Counted from the first letter of the stretch, positions 50,801-59,142 are shown. The stretch is DNA of 64,000 bases from Paenibacillus sp. Soil522 (GCF_001428245.1 NZ_LMRV01000088.1:124710-188709), one strand, 5' to 3'. Notes: a model not told the origin generated them from the sequence alone. Program-made: numbers and translations.

Positions 50801-52429
50801 AATAATTTCCTCACGAATCGCATCAATCGGCGGATTCGTTACTTGGGCGAACAATTGCTTGAAGTAATTGTATAAACGCTGCGGGCGTTCCGACAATACC
50901 GCAAGCGGAGCATCGTAGCCCATCGAAGCGATTGGCTCCGCGCCGCTGCCGGCCATTGGTTCAAGCACTTTGCGAACATCTTCAAACGTGTAGCCGAAAG
51001 CTTGCTGTCTCATTTGGACGGTAGCATGGTTCGGTTCAGGCAATTCAGGGGCATCCGGCAGATCTTCCAAATCAACGAGATGCTCATTAAGCCATTCGCG
51101 GTAAGGGTGCTCCGTCTCGATCTCCGCCTTCACTTCCTCGTCGGAGATGATGCGGCCTTTCTCTGTATCAACAAGCAGCATGCGTCCTGGACGCAAGCGG
51201 TCTTTGTATAAAATATCTTCAGGCGGAATGGCAACCGTTCCAGCCTCAGAGCCAAGAATAATATGGTCGTCCTTCGTTACGTAGTAACGAGCCGGACGAA
51301 GACCATTACGGTCAAGCACCGCACCGATTTTCACGCCGTCAGTAAAGCCGAGCGCAGCCGGTCCGTCCCATGGCTCCATCAGTGTGCTGTGGTATTCGTA
51401 AAATGCTTTGCGCTCGTCGCTCATTTTCTCGTGATTAGACCACGGCTCCGGTACCATCATCATTGCAGCATGGGCCATGGAGCGGCCAGACAGGAACAAG
51501 AACTCAAGCGTGTTATCGAACATCGCCGTGTCGGAACCGTCCGGATTAATGACTGGTTTGATTTTCTCGATGTCGTCGCCGAACAATTCAGTTGCAAACA
51601 ACGTTTGACGGGCATGCATCCAGTTCACATTACCGCGAAGCGTGTTAATCTCGCCGTTGTGAATCATGTAGTGGAAAGGATGCGCGCGTTCCCAGCTCGG
51701 GAATGTGTTCGTACTGAAACGGGAGTGAACGAGCGCCATCGCCGATACAACTGACTCGTCATTTAGCTCGGTGTAGAAAGAACGAACCTGCTCAGTCGTA
51801 AGCATCCCTTTGTAAACAATCTTTCTCGAGGATAAGCTCGAGAAGTAGAACATATTGCCGCCTTCTTTGCCGGCATAACGAATCGCAAGCTCAGCGCGCT
51901 TCCGAATCACGTATAATTTGCGTTCAAATGCCATATTATCCTTCAGACTATCGTTCATTCCGATAAATAGCTGACGAACAAATGGCTTCACAGCTAATGC
52001 GGATTCACCCAGCTTCTTATCATTCGTCGGAACGGTACGCCATCCGATTACCGATTGGTTCTCCTCTTGAACGATTGCTTCCACTTCACGCTCAATTGCA
52101 ATGCGTGCAGCTTCATCCTGCGGCATGAAAATCATACCGACAGCATAGTGGCCTTCCGCCGGAAGCTTGATTTCTTGCTTCATTAACTCAGCTGCAAAAA
52201 ATGCATGCGGAATTTGAAGCAAAATACCAGCTCCGTCTCCTGTATTCGGTTCGCTGCCTTGACCGCCGCGATGCTCCATATTCTCGAGCAGCATCAGCGC
52301 TTGGCGGATGACCTTATGTGATTTGATTCCCTTGATATTTGCCACAAAGCCCATGCCGCAAGCATCTTTCTCGAATTGCGGATCATAGAGCCCCTGCTTC
52401 GGCGGCAATCCCAAAATATGTTCTTTCAT
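47825..52429 (-). CDS. gltB: Glutamate synthase large subunit (GOGAT alpha)
   Basis: 1534 residues from the ATG at 52429 (AGAAAGGTTGCACACA upstream); the open frame is 75 bp longer without a site. Glutamine amidotransferase domain with the nucleophile Cys24 (DACGMGF), preceded by a short propeptide that must be cut off; then central and FMN domains (AMNRLGGKSNTGEGGEDP), the 3Fe-4S cysteines in CIMMRVCQLDTCPVG, and the C-terminal GxGxG domain. Makes glutamate from glutamine and 2-oxoglutarate. The small subunit gene (gltD), usually next to it, is not in this window on either side. Confidence 0.97.
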   Translation of the reverse strand: MKEHILGLPPKQGLYDPQFEKDACGMGFVANIKGIKSHKVIRQALMLLENMEHRGGQGSEPNTGDGAGILLQIPHAFFAAELMKQEIKLPAEGHYAVGMIFMPQDEAARIAIEREVEAIVQEENQSVIGWRTVPTNDKKLGESALAVKPFVRQLFIGMNDSLKDNMAFERKLYVIRKRAELAIRYAGKEGGNMFYFSSLSSRKIVYKGMLTTEQVRSFYTELNDESVVSAMALVHSRFSTNTFPSWERAHPFHYMIHNGEINTLRGNVNWMHARQTLFATELFGDDIEKIKPVINPDGSDTAMFDNTLEFLFLSGRSMAHAAMMMVPEPWSNHEKMSDERKAFYEYHSTLMEPWDGPAALGFTDGVKIGAVLDRNGLRPARYYVTKDDHIILGSEAGTVAIPPEDILYKDRLRPGRMLLVDTEKGRIISDEEVKAEIETEHPYREWLNEHLVDLEDLPDAPELPEPNHATVQMRQQAFGYTFEDVRKVLEPMAGSGAEPIASMGYDAPLAVLSERPQRLYNYFKQLFAQVTNPPIDAIREEIITSTGTTIGPERNLLNPEPESCRHIKLDTPILSNEQFAKLRHVRRPGFRSITLPIFFPANEGESGLRAALAQMCEAADRVIAKGHNLLILSDRGVDKDNAAIPALLAVSALHHHLIRQGTRTKVAILLESGEPREVHHFALLLGYGVSAVNPYLAFETLDDMIRQGMLRGISHDKAVKNFIKAATKGVVKILSKMGISTIQSYRGAQIFEALGLKEEVINEYFTWTPSRIGGIGLDVIAEETLKHHSRAFAEQEGGEKELDSGGEYQWRKDGEDHLFTPQTIHTLQMASRANDYKLYKKFSALVQGEDKKHLTLRSLLQFKEGRQSVPLEEVESIESIVKRFKTGAMSFGSISKEAHESLAIAMNRLGGKSNTGEGGEDPARFIPDANGDSRRSAIKQVASGRFGVTSNYLVNADEIQIKMAQGAKPGEGGQLPGLKVYPWVAEVRGSTPGVGLISPPPHHDIYSIEDLAELVHDLKNANPRARINVKLVSGVGVGTIATGVAKGRADVIMVSGYDGGTGASPMGSIRHAGLPWELGLAETHQTLMLNKLRDRVVLETDGKMMNGRDVAVAVLLGAEEYGFSTAPLIVLGCIMMRVCQLDTCPVGVATQNPDLRKKFMGDPSHVVNYLRFIAEELREIMAELGFRTIQEMIGRVDILETKQLREHYKVKGIDLSGLLYEADLPHDAVRYNVQEQNHGLELSLDMQQLVPLAQAALENGERVRGTFPILNTNRVVGTILGSEVTRRYGAAGLPEDTISYHFVGTAGQSFGAFVPNGITLSIEGDSNDYVGKGLSGGKIIVAPSPKATFVAEDNVIIGNTALYGATSGQAYIRGTAGERFAVRNSGANVVVEGVGDHGCEYMTGGRVVILGNTGRNFAAGMSGGVAYIYDEKGDFYNHCNLEMVLLERLEDSLDIAELRGLIESHAQYTESAIATLILNDWDVSLSKFVKVIPKDYKRMLEQIRKVEDSGLVGDAALLAAFEANKKELARAGGK

Positions 52430-52670
52430 TGTGTGCAACCTTTCTATGAGAAGATTTTTGGGTAAGCGTGAACGTGTTGAAAATAAGCACCGATGAATAC
52501 GCATTACGCTTCATTTTTAACTTGTTTTATCATAGAATGGTAGTCAGCGAGGCGCATCGGCCTGCTCCTTGCCATTCATAAGCTAAACGGTCAGCGGCTC
52601 GGATTGCGAGCGCCCCGCGTTTAATTGACCATATACCGGGCCTATACCGCGACATTGCGATTATTATATT

Positions 52671-52699
52671 ATTTTAACATTAGGCCATAGCGGAATCAA
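52671..52699 (-). promoter_or_regulatory. Sigma-A-type promoter of gltB
   Basis: Minus strand TTGATT (plus 52694-52699), 17-bp spacer, TAAAAT (plus 52671-52676). Predicts a leader of about 235 nt before the ATG; I saw no riboswitch or terminator in it. Apart from this and the repeat at 52793-52840, the 52430-52853 gap is empty. Confidence 0.55.
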
Positions 52700-52792
52700 T
52701 TTAATATTTTCATAATTATTTGCACTATTTTACTACAACCGCAGATGGAAGGTAGCTTCTGCCTGCGGAATGGCCCCCTCCTCGCTCCAAAA

Positions 52793-52840
52793 CATAAGCA
52801 TAGCATAGGAATGCGACCTATATTCCCTTATATTTTATCA
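52793..52840. repeat. Diverged copy of the intergenic element at 42741-42838
   Basis: ATAAGCA followed by ATAGGAATGCGACCTATATT and CCCTTATATTTTATCA. Compared by eye with 42801-42836, 26 of 36 positions agree, ending in the same CTTATATTTT. Confidence 0.4.
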
Positions 52841-52853
52841 GAAGGATGTGTGC

Positions 52854-53624
52854 GTGTTGTATAGCAAGTTTAGGAAAGTGCCGCTTCGCGCTTCTGCCGC
52901 TGCCCTATTCGCCAAACTGCTTATGTCCGGCTTCGCTTCTCCTTACACCATTGCTTAGACTGATGCTGAGCCTGCAGCCAGATGCCGAGGTCGTAATCGC
53001 AGATCAATATCTGCCTATCCCTCAGCCAGTAAAGATCGGAGCCTTAACTTTCCCATTATACCCCGAAAGCGACCGATTGTTTCTGCAAAATAGCGCAAGC
53101 AGCTTCGCGAGCGTCTAAATCAGGTAACTGGGCATTTAACGAAGGATGGCTTTCATGTGAAAATCGTAAACGTCGCTTTATCGTTTATTGAGAAAGAGGT
53201 CAGCTTTACATCAATTGCTCAGGGAGATATTCATCCTAGCAGGGCCGGCTATGCGGCAATGGGGAAAGCCTTATCGAAGGCCATTTGGGGCGATTACCTT
53301 GTAGTCAAGCCTAGAGAGAGCGGGGTAAAACCAAACCTATGTGCCGCTCCGAAGCATCACGGATGCTATTGGCGCCGCCATCAAGTGGAACGCCTCCATG
53401 CAGACCGCTTCCGTGATGCTGAAGAACAGTACGGTCGATATAACCGCCGGCGCTGCCTCTATTAGCATTAAGGGCGTATCTAAGCGGCTCGATGCACGCC
53501 TGCCTTCATTCATTCGGGCGGCAAAGCAAGCACGCTGTACGTCCCGCTAGCTGCTATATCCGAAGGTCTGCAATTTCAGGTCATCTATCGCGATACGTTA
53601 AAAACCTTCTTTATCAACAATTAA
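52854..53624 (+). pseudogene. Decayed SGNH/GDSL hydrolase with copper-amine-oxidase-type stalk domains
   Basis: Fragments in several frames. First (to a TAA at about 53116): AEVVIADQYLPIP, LYPESDRLFLQ. Second (from about 53155): LSFIEKEVSF, then GDIHPSRAGYAAMGKALSKA, which is the C-terminal DxHP catalytic block of SGNH hydrolases. Third (from about 53341): PLRSITDAIGAAIKWNASMQ, then SVMLKNSTVDITA, a stalk/copper-amine-oxidase N-terminal repeat. Fourth: TLYVPLAAISEGLQFQVIYR before the end at 53624. The N-terminal catalytic block with the serine is missing and there are at least three frame breaks, so it is a dead gene. Confidence 0.75.
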
Positions 53625-53631
53625 TATTACG

Positions 53632-54027
53632 CTATTTGTACTCCTTCTGAAGCTGCTGCATTTGCTCAAGCCCTTTTGCAGTCCAGCGCTGCAGCCGGTC
53701 GAGTGCAGCGATTTCCGCTTCAGCTGCAGCTCTTAACGAAGCGTTATATTCAGGAATGACGCTCGTATACTGCTTCACATCACGGATCAGAACAGTCGTT
53801 TTTTCCGTATAGCTGAGCGCGCGCCGCTCATGAAACATTGGCACGTCCGGATTATAGGGATTGTGCAGGTCTCCTTGCTCCGGATGCTTAAGTACAGCAA
53901 GTACTTTTACAAGCGCCCTGGGCCCATTCATTTCAATAAGCTCTCCTATATAATGTCCCGAGCGCACTTCCGCTCGAACGTAATCCCCAATTTTCAAGCT
54001 CTGATCATCCTGATTTAATCGTTCCAT
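53632..54027 (-). CDS. kapB: Kinase-associated protein KapB-like
   Basis: 131 residues from the ATG at 54027, 8 bases after GCGAGGATG; an ATG three codons earlier is too close to that site. LKIGDYVRAEVRSGHYIGEL at the start, HNPYNPDVPMFHERRALSY in the middle and a helical end match the KapB family. In B. subtilis KapB (called a kinase-associated lipoprotein) is needed for KinB-driven sporulation signalling. No signal peptide or lipobox is seen here, so it is probably cytoplasmic. No kinB lies nearby. Confidence 0.85.
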   Translation of the reverse strand: MERLNQDDQSLKIGDYVRAEVRSGHYIGELIEMNGPRALVKVLAVLKHPEQGDLHNPYNPDVPMFHERRALSYTEKTTVLIRDVKQYTSVIPEYNASLRAAAEAEIAALDRLQRWTAKGLEQMQQLQKEYK

Positions 54028-54227
54028 TCGCTTCATCCTCGCTTTTATTTTATTTCCACTTGTAAAATTTATGTAAATATAGTTGACTCAAGGGATACAT
54101 ATCATAATAATATGTTCATCTGTGTTAAGGATAAATTAACCACCGCATTATATGCAACCCTATCGGATAAAACTTGTGTTAGCCGCTCTTGCATCGTAAT
54201 ATGGAATTAGAAAAGTAGGTGGAATGA

Positions 54228-55343
54228 ATGCGTAAGAAAAGAGTGCTGCTGCTCTCTGAAGGCTTTGGCTCCGGTCATACTCAAGCTGCCTATGCGCTCG
54301 CTGTCGGACTAAAGCAGTTATGTCCGGGGATTCAGACCCGAGTCATCGAGCTTGGTAAATTTCTTAATCCGGTGCTTGGTCCATGGATTATATCTGCATA
54401 CCGCAAAACAGTAAGCAAACAGCCTAAGATGGTCGGTCTTATGTACCGCAGCAATTATAAAAAATCGTTTAACCGCTTTACGCAGCTTGCGCTTCACCGT
54501 ATGTTTTATACCCAAACATCCCATGTAATATCCCAATTAAAGCCGGATTTAATCGTATGCACCCATCCTGTACCGAATGCGGTTGTTGCACGGCTCAAAC
54601 GACTGGGACTGGACATGCCGTTATATACGTTGATTACTGACTACGATGCGCATGGATCATGGGTAAATCAGGAAGTCAACCGCTACCTCGTTTCGAGCGA
54701 GCTCGTGAAGGAAAGACTCGTGGAAAAAGGGGTTACGACTGACCGAATCGAAATAACAGGAATACCTGTTCATCCGAATTTCTGGCATAAATACGAGAAA
54801 GAAGAAGTACGACAGCAGTTTGGCTTGAAAAATATGCCCACCGTACTCATAATGGGCGGCGGATGGGGAATTATGTACGAGGATAATGCCCTGGAGTATA
54901 TGACCAAATGGCGGGAGAGCACTCAGCTCATTTACTGTGTCGGCTCGAATGAAAAAATGAAGGAAAAGATGCTTGCAGATCCGCTCTTTCAACATCCAAA
55001 CATCCGCGTTCTCGGCTTCACCCGTGAGGTCAACAAGCTGATGGACGCATCGGATTTACTCATTACGAAACCGGGCGGCATGACCTGCACCGAAGGAATG
55101 AGCAAAGGAATTCCGATGCTGTTTTATGAGCCGATTCCCGGACAAGAGGAAGAGAACTGCGAATACTTCATAAGCAACGGCTTTGGTGAAATGCTCGACT
55201 CGAACGATACCGTCGACCGATGGCTCTCGCTCATCCACGAGCCCTACGCCTCAGGTCAATTCAGGGACAGTCTGCTAACGAAACGAAACCAACAATACGA
55301 CCCGACGAGTTGTCCGAACGCCGTCCTGCGACTGATGCAGTGA
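54228..55343 (+). CDS. MGDG-synthase/MurG-like glycosyltransferase
   Basis: 371 residues; N-terminal MGDG-synthase domain (LLLSEGFGSGHTQAAYALAV), acceptor-side motif VCTHPVPNAVVARLK and DYDAHGSWVN, and the GT28 C-terminal donor site (LLITKPGGMTCTEGMSKGIP, PIPGQEEENCEYF). Family members add glucose or galactose to diacylglycerol, making glycolipids and the anchor of lipoteichoic acid (UgtP/YpfP in B. subtilis). AAGTAGGTGGAATGA precedes the ATG. Monocistronic. Confidence 0.9.
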   Translation: MRKKRVLLLSEGFGSGHTQAAYALAVGLKQLCPGIQTRVIELGKFLNPVLGPWIISAYRKTVSKQPKMVGLMYRSNYKKSFNRFTQLALHRMFYTQTSHVISQLKPDLIVCTHPVPNAVVARLKRLGLDMPLYTLITDYDAHGSWVNQEVNRYLVSSELVKERLVEKGVTTDRIEITGIPVHPNFWHKYEKEEVRQQFGLKNMPTVLIMGGGWGIMYEDNALEYMTKWRESTQLIYCVGSNEKMKEKMLADPLFQHPNIRVLGFTREVNKLMDASDLLITKPGGMTCTEGMSKGIPMLFYEPIPGQEEENCEYFISNGFGEMLDSNDTVDRWLSLIHEPYASGQFRDSLLTKRNQQYDPTSCPNAVLRLMQ

Positions 55344-55427
55344 CGGCGTTCTTCTTCCAAACGAGAATGAAGCATAAATTGTATGCCCTTATCCAAATAG
55401 TATAACTGATGAAGGGAGCTGTTTATT

Positions 55428-56843
55428 ATGAGTTCACATATGAGAGACGGGAAAACGATTATTTTGAGGCTGGAGATCGATACGAATCTCGCCCAGTTCG
55501 GACGCGCGGCTACGGCGATCGAGCAAGCGAAGGGCGACATCATCGCTATAGACGTCATACATACGGACAAAAACAAGAGCTTGCGCGACTTAACCGTCAA
55601 AATAGCCGAGCATGGCGCAGCCGAACGGCTTACGGCAGCGATGAAATCATTACCCGGGATTCGGTTAGTCCATATTTCCGACCGTACTTTCCTGCTTCAT
55701 TTGGGCGGAAAAATTACGATCCAGCCTAAAACCCCCATCCAAAACCGTGATGACTTGTCGCGTGTTTATACGCCGGATGTCGCCAGAGTATGCCAAGCCA
55801 TTTCCGAAGAGCCGTCCAAAGCTTATACGCTAACCGTAAAAAGAAATATGGTCGCAGTCGTTTCGGATGGCAGCGCCGTACTCGGTCTAGGCAATATCGG
55901 CCCGTATGCAGCGATGCCGGTCATGGAAGGCAAAGCGATGCTGTTTAAGCAATTTGCCGACGTAGATGCTTTTCCGCTTTGCCTCGACACCCAGGATACG
56001 GAAGCCATTATCGCGACTGTCAAAAATCTCGCTCCTGCCTTTGGAGGCATTAATTTAGAGGACATCTCTTCACCACGCTGCTTCGAAATCGAACAAAGAC
56101 TGAGGGATGAGCTGGATATCCCCGTCTTTCATGACGATCAGCACGGAACGGCCGTCGTCTTGTATGCAGGCTTGCTTAATGCGCTTAAGCTGACCGGCCG
56201 CAGCCTGCACGATGCCCGCATCGTCATTTGCGGGATCGGGGCGGCGGGTACCGCATGTACCAAAATGCTGCTCGCGGGAGGCGCTCAGCATATCGTCGGC
56301 GTGGACCGCGAAGGCATCTTGACCGCCGACCGGACTTACGACAATCCCATGTGGCAGTGGTACTCTGACCATACGAACACGCAGCGGCGCAGCGGCGGAC
56401 TGGCAGATGCTCTAAAAGAAGCAGATGTATTCATTGGCGTATCAGCCGGCGGCATATTGACGCGTGCCCATATTGAAACAATGGCTAAGGATCCAATTGT
56501 ATTCGCGATGGCTAATCCTGAGCCCGAAATAAGACCCGAGCTGGTAGAGGATATCGTTGCCGTCTTCGCAACGGGCCGATCCGACTACCCGAATCAAATT
56601 AATAATGTTCTTTGTTTTCCGGGCATTTTCCGAGGAGCCCTCGACAGCCGCGCTACAACGATTAATGAAGAGATGAAGCTTGCGGCAGCAGAGGCTATCG
56701 CCTCCGTCATCAGCGACGATGAGCTGAGCCCTATGTACATCGTACCGAGCGTGTTTAACAGCAAAGTCGTAGAAGAGGTGCGCCGCCGCGTCATCCAAGC
56801 CGCCCAGCAAAGCGGCGTCTCGCGGCGCCAGACAAGGGAGTAG
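55428..56843 (+). CDS. NAD-dependent malic enzyme with N-terminal ACT-like domain
   Basis: 471 residues. N-terminal ~85 residues read like an ACT domain (TIILRLEIDTNLAQFGRAAT). Malic enzyme core follows: VYTPDVARVC (catalytic Tyr), YTLTVKRNMVAVVSDG (Lys), VFHDDQHGTAVV (metal-binding Asp), then the Rossmann loop IVICGIGAAGTACTKMLLAG. Converts malate to pyruvate and CO2. AAGGGAGC about 9 bases upstream of ATG. After the stop there is an imperfect echo of the gene's last bases (see findings). Confidence 0.92.
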   Translation: MSSHMRDGKTIILRLEIDTNLAQFGRAATAIEQAKGDIIAIDVIHTDKNKSLRDLTVKIAEHGAAERLTAAMKSLPGIRLVHISDRTFLLHLGGKITIQPKTPIQNRDDLSRVYTPDVARVCQAISEEPSKAYTLTVKRNMVAVVSDGSAVLGLGNIGPYAAMPVMEGKAMLFKQFADVDAFPLCLDTQDTEAIIATVKNLAPAFGGINLEDISSPRCFEIEQRLRDELDIPVFHDDQHGTAVVLYAGLLNALKLTGRSLHDARIVICGIGAAGTACTKMLLAGGAQHIVGVDREGILTADRTYDNPMWQWYSDHTNTQRRSGGLADALKEADVFIGVSAGGILTRAHIETMAKDPIVFAMANPEPEIRPELVEDIVAVFATGRSDYPNQINNVLCFPGIFRGALDSRATTINEEMKLAAAEAIASVISDDELSPMYIVPSVFNSKVVEEVRRRVIQAAQQSGVSRRQTRE

Positions 56844-57252
56844 CGCTGCTTCTGTACATAATTACTAGCATTCGCCGGCACATATCGCCAGTCGTCTTAC
56901 GGCGTCAGACACGGGTGCAGCATCGCTTCTTCAGATGATCACTAACGATGGCCCTGTCCCGTACATAACGCCAATTATTACTGCTATTGAGCTGAATCGG
57001 TACCCTATATCCGTAATAGCAGTAATGAATGGTCTTATTCTGATAATTCTCGCTGCTAAAGTCCCGATTACGCTAGCTTAACGACCTTTTTCACCGCTAT
57101 ATGACTCGATATAGGGCATCTGGCAATAATAAGAGAACCTTTTACCGCTAATCATCTGTTCTTTGTGAGCTGCTTACCATAAGTGCCTTTCGCAATCTAA
57201 GAATGGAACAACTGCAATTCCGATTAAGACATTATGATGGGGGTACGCATTC
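56844..57252. other. Gene-free stretch with inverted repeats
   Basis: Contains an 11-12 bp inverted repeat (ATTACTGCTATT at 56977-56988 and AATAGCAGTAAT at 57015-57026) and AT-rich motifs such as GCTAAAGTCCCGATTA and CCTTTTTCACCGCTATATGA that look like degenerate dispersed repeats. Part (TGAATGGTCTTATTCTGATA) resembles 58152-58172 (TGAATGGACTTATTTTCAAA). No gene seen. Confidence 0.5.
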
Positions 57253-57291
57253 ATGGAATGGGTAACCAAGCTGCTCAAGCTGTTAATATAA
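57253..57291 (+). CDS. Possible 12-residue amphipathic peptide
   Basis: ATG at 57253 with GATGGGGGT 9 bases upstream; encodes MEWVTKLLKLLI. A strong terminator follows 30 bp after its stop, so a short transcript ends here with this as its only reading frame. The peptide is short, cationic and amphipathic. It could be a toxin-like or signalling peptide, a leader, or chance. Confidence 0.35.
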   Translation: MEWVTKLLKLLI

Positions 57292-57320
57292 TTACCGCAA
57301 TGTGACGTCGTGAAGCACAC

Positions 57321-57364
57321 GCCGCTTGTTTACGGGTTTACCCGTATGCAGGCGGCTTTTTTTA
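57321..57364 (+). terminator. Strong terminator upstream of the nuclease-like gene
   Basis: GCCGCTTG ... CAGGCGGC outer stem with an inner ACGGG/CCCGT hairpin, followed by TTTTTTTAT. There is no annotated gene immediately upstream on this strand except the possible 12-residue ORF. Confidence 0.85.
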
Positions 57365-57401
57365 TCAAGTACCGCAAATTTCACTTAAGGGGAGAGGAAA
57401 C

Positions 57402-58073
57402 ATGAAGTTTGTAGAAGCGCATCATTTGTTTATGAAGGAGCATCTGGACGCACGGAAGGGAGAGTCGCTGAGACGGCTGATGGAGGGGCATGACTATGCG
57501 GAGAAGCTGTTTTTGGAGCGCGTATGGTGGCCGGCTTTCGGGAATTTGCAGCACCTGCATCCGGAATATGAAACGCATGATTATAAGGATGGGGATCGAT
57601 ACATTGACTTTGCCTATATTCGATCCATCTTGAGGCTGGCGATTGAAATTGACAGCTACGGCTTTCACTGGAAAAACTTAAATCGCGTGCAATTCTCCGA
57701 TCATCTCAGGCGGCAAAACGATTTAATTATCGACGGCTGGAAGTTGCTGCGCTTCAGCTTCGATGACATCAAAGACAATCCGCGCTTCTGCCAGCAGAAG
57801 CTCCAGCAATTTATGGGCAGGTGGCTAGGCACGGAAACATATGATCTTGGCGCAAATTATACTGAAAAGGAAGTCTTAAGGCTCGCCATCAAGCTAGCTA
57901 GGCCTTTTACTCCCGGCGACGTATGCGCGCATTTTGGGATCGAGAACAAGACAGCTAGAAAATGGCTGCAGCAAATGGTTAATAAAAAGTGGCTGAAACC
58001 TGCAAGCGGCAGTACACGAGTTCGTTCATATGAGTTGGAGCTAGAGCTGGAGAACAAATGGGTTACACTATAG
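57402..58073 (+). CDS. DUF559/Vsr-like nuclease-fold protein with C-terminal winged helix
   Basis: 223 residues, AAGGGGAGAGGAAAC before the ATG. Middle part shows the endonuclease-fold pattern YIDFAYIRSILRLAIEIDSY (acidic residues Asp69, Glu82 and Asp84), then RRQNDLIIDGWKLLRFSFDD, as in DUF559/Vsr-like PD-(D/E)xK proteins. The last ~70 residues (PFTPGDVCAHFGIENKTARK) look like a winged helix DNA-binding domain. A DNA-repair or restriction-type activity is plausible but not shown. Not linked to other defence genes. Confidence 0.75.
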   Translation: MKFVEAHHLFMKEHLDARKGESLRRLMEGHDYAEKLFLERVWWPAFGNLQHLHPEYETHDYKDGDRYIDFAYIRSILRLAIEIDSYGFHWKNLNRVQFSDHLRRQNDLIIDGWKLLRFSFDDIKDNPRFCQQKLQQFMGRWLGTETYDLGANYTEKEVLRLAIKLARPFTPGDVCAHFGIENKTARKWLQQMVNKKWLKPASGSTRVRSYELELELENKWVTL

Positions 58074-58402
58074 AACATTCCAAAAGATTAAGCCGTACAA
58101 ATAACAGTACTATGAAAGGTCTTATGTAACAGCAGCTAAAATAACGCCATGAATGGACTTATTTTCAAAATTCTCTACTCCCTTGAACATATGCCCGCTC
58201 AAATTCAACTGCTGCTTTCAAAAAAACACATGACACCTATCATCTTCTTAACCGTATTAAATATGCTATAATAAAATATCAAGCGCTAAAGCGCTTTTTC
58301 AACGAGCTTCATCATATGTTAGCATATAAAGGAACCTTTGCTTGATTTATCTCATAAAGTAGGCTTTATGTGCAGGCTAGTTGACGGAAAGGGAGCCTGG
58401 TA
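58074..58402. other. Intergenic region with possible promoter and hairpin
   Basis: TTCTTA (58245-58250), 16-bp spacer, TATAAT (58267-58272), then a small hairpin AAGCGC-TAAA-GCGCTT with T run (58281-58300) near the expected start of transcription. The left part resembles the repeat-like sequence around 57030. Nothing else is seen. Confidence 0.4.
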
Positions 58403-59047
58403 ATGTTTCAAGCTGTAGTCGATTTTTTAAAGGAATTTGGTCCGTTGGGATTATTTATACATGCTTTTCTTGATGCAGTTATTTTCCCGATACCCGCATT
58501 TTTCCTTCAAGTATCATTAAGCATACTCAATCCCTCTACAGCATTATGGTTGGCTACCGTAGGATATATAGCCTGTCTCTTAGGAACACCAGTTGGTTAT
58601 TATTTAGGCAAAGTAATGGGCAAATCAGTTCTCTATAGATTTCTAAAAAAAGAGTGGATCGACGCAGCGACGGTCCGGTTTCAGAAAAATGGCGAAGCTG
58701 CTATTCTTATCGGATCGTTCACACCGATCCCCTTCAAAGTTTTTACCATTTTATCCGGCGTCTTAAACTTCCCCCTATGGAGGCTGATCGGTTACGCGGC
58801 TATCGGACGGGGATTAAAGTTTTATATTGTCGGTCTCTTGTTTTACTTCTATGGGCGGGCCGCGGAGAGCATGGTTAAGGATGTTTCCTTATACATTTTC
58901 GTAGGAGCCGTGCCGGTCATCATTGTGTATCTTTTGCTTCGCAAAAGGCATAACAAAAAAAAAGCGATAGCGGAAACACAAGCTGAAACCGAGCAGGCCA
59001 CACCAATCAAAAAATCGGATGGTACGACTGTTCAAATTGATTCCTAA
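58403..59047 (+). CDS. VTT-domain (YqaA/DedA superfamily) membrane protein
   Basis: 214 residues with about five membrane segments and a charged cytoplasmic tail (KKRHNKKK-like). YIACLLGTPVGYYLGKVMGK and ILIGSFTPIPFKVFTILSGV are the VTT core, similar to E. coli YqaA-type proteins; the classic DedA FxxRxxP...PAG motif is altered. Role unknown, likely membrane lipid related. Third VTT protein in the window. Confidence 0.85.
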   Translation: MFQAVVDFLKEFGPLGLFIHAFLDAVIFPIPAFFLQVSLSILNPSTALWLATVGYIACLLGTPVGYYLGKVMGKSVLYRFLKKEWIDAATVRFQKNGEAAILIGSFTPIPFKVFTILSGVLNFPLWRLIGYAAIGRGLKFYIVGLLFYFYGRAAESMVKDVSLYIFVGAVPVIIVYLLLRKRHNKKKAIAETQAETEQATPIKKSDGTTVQIDS

Positions 59048-59101
59048 CATGGCAGGCGGCGCAAACCGCTTGCAGCTTGATAATCCTATAATGTATCCGA
59101 A

Positions 59102-59138
59102 TAAAGGCCGGTCAGGGAGTTTCCCCGACCGGCCTTTA
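59102..59138. terminator. Bidirectional terminator between VTT and CDF genes
   Basis: TAAAGGCCGGTC-A-GGG, loop, CCC-GACCGGCCTTTA: a 12-bp stem extended past one bulge, between convergent genes. Confidence 0.8.
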
Positions 59139-59142
59139 TATT

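Noticed and set aside
50458..51754. Several long plus- and minus-strand open frames within gltB
   Set aside because: Antisense or shifted shadows of a well-conserved 1534-residue gene; no ribosome binding sites or domain content.
53632..54027. KapB as a lipoprotein
   Set aside because: Despite the family's historical name, no signal peptide or lipobox cysteine is present here.
56977..57026. Inverted repeat after the malic enzyme as its terminator
   Set aside because: More than 130 bp from the stop, a 26-base loop and no T-run; more likely repeat debris.
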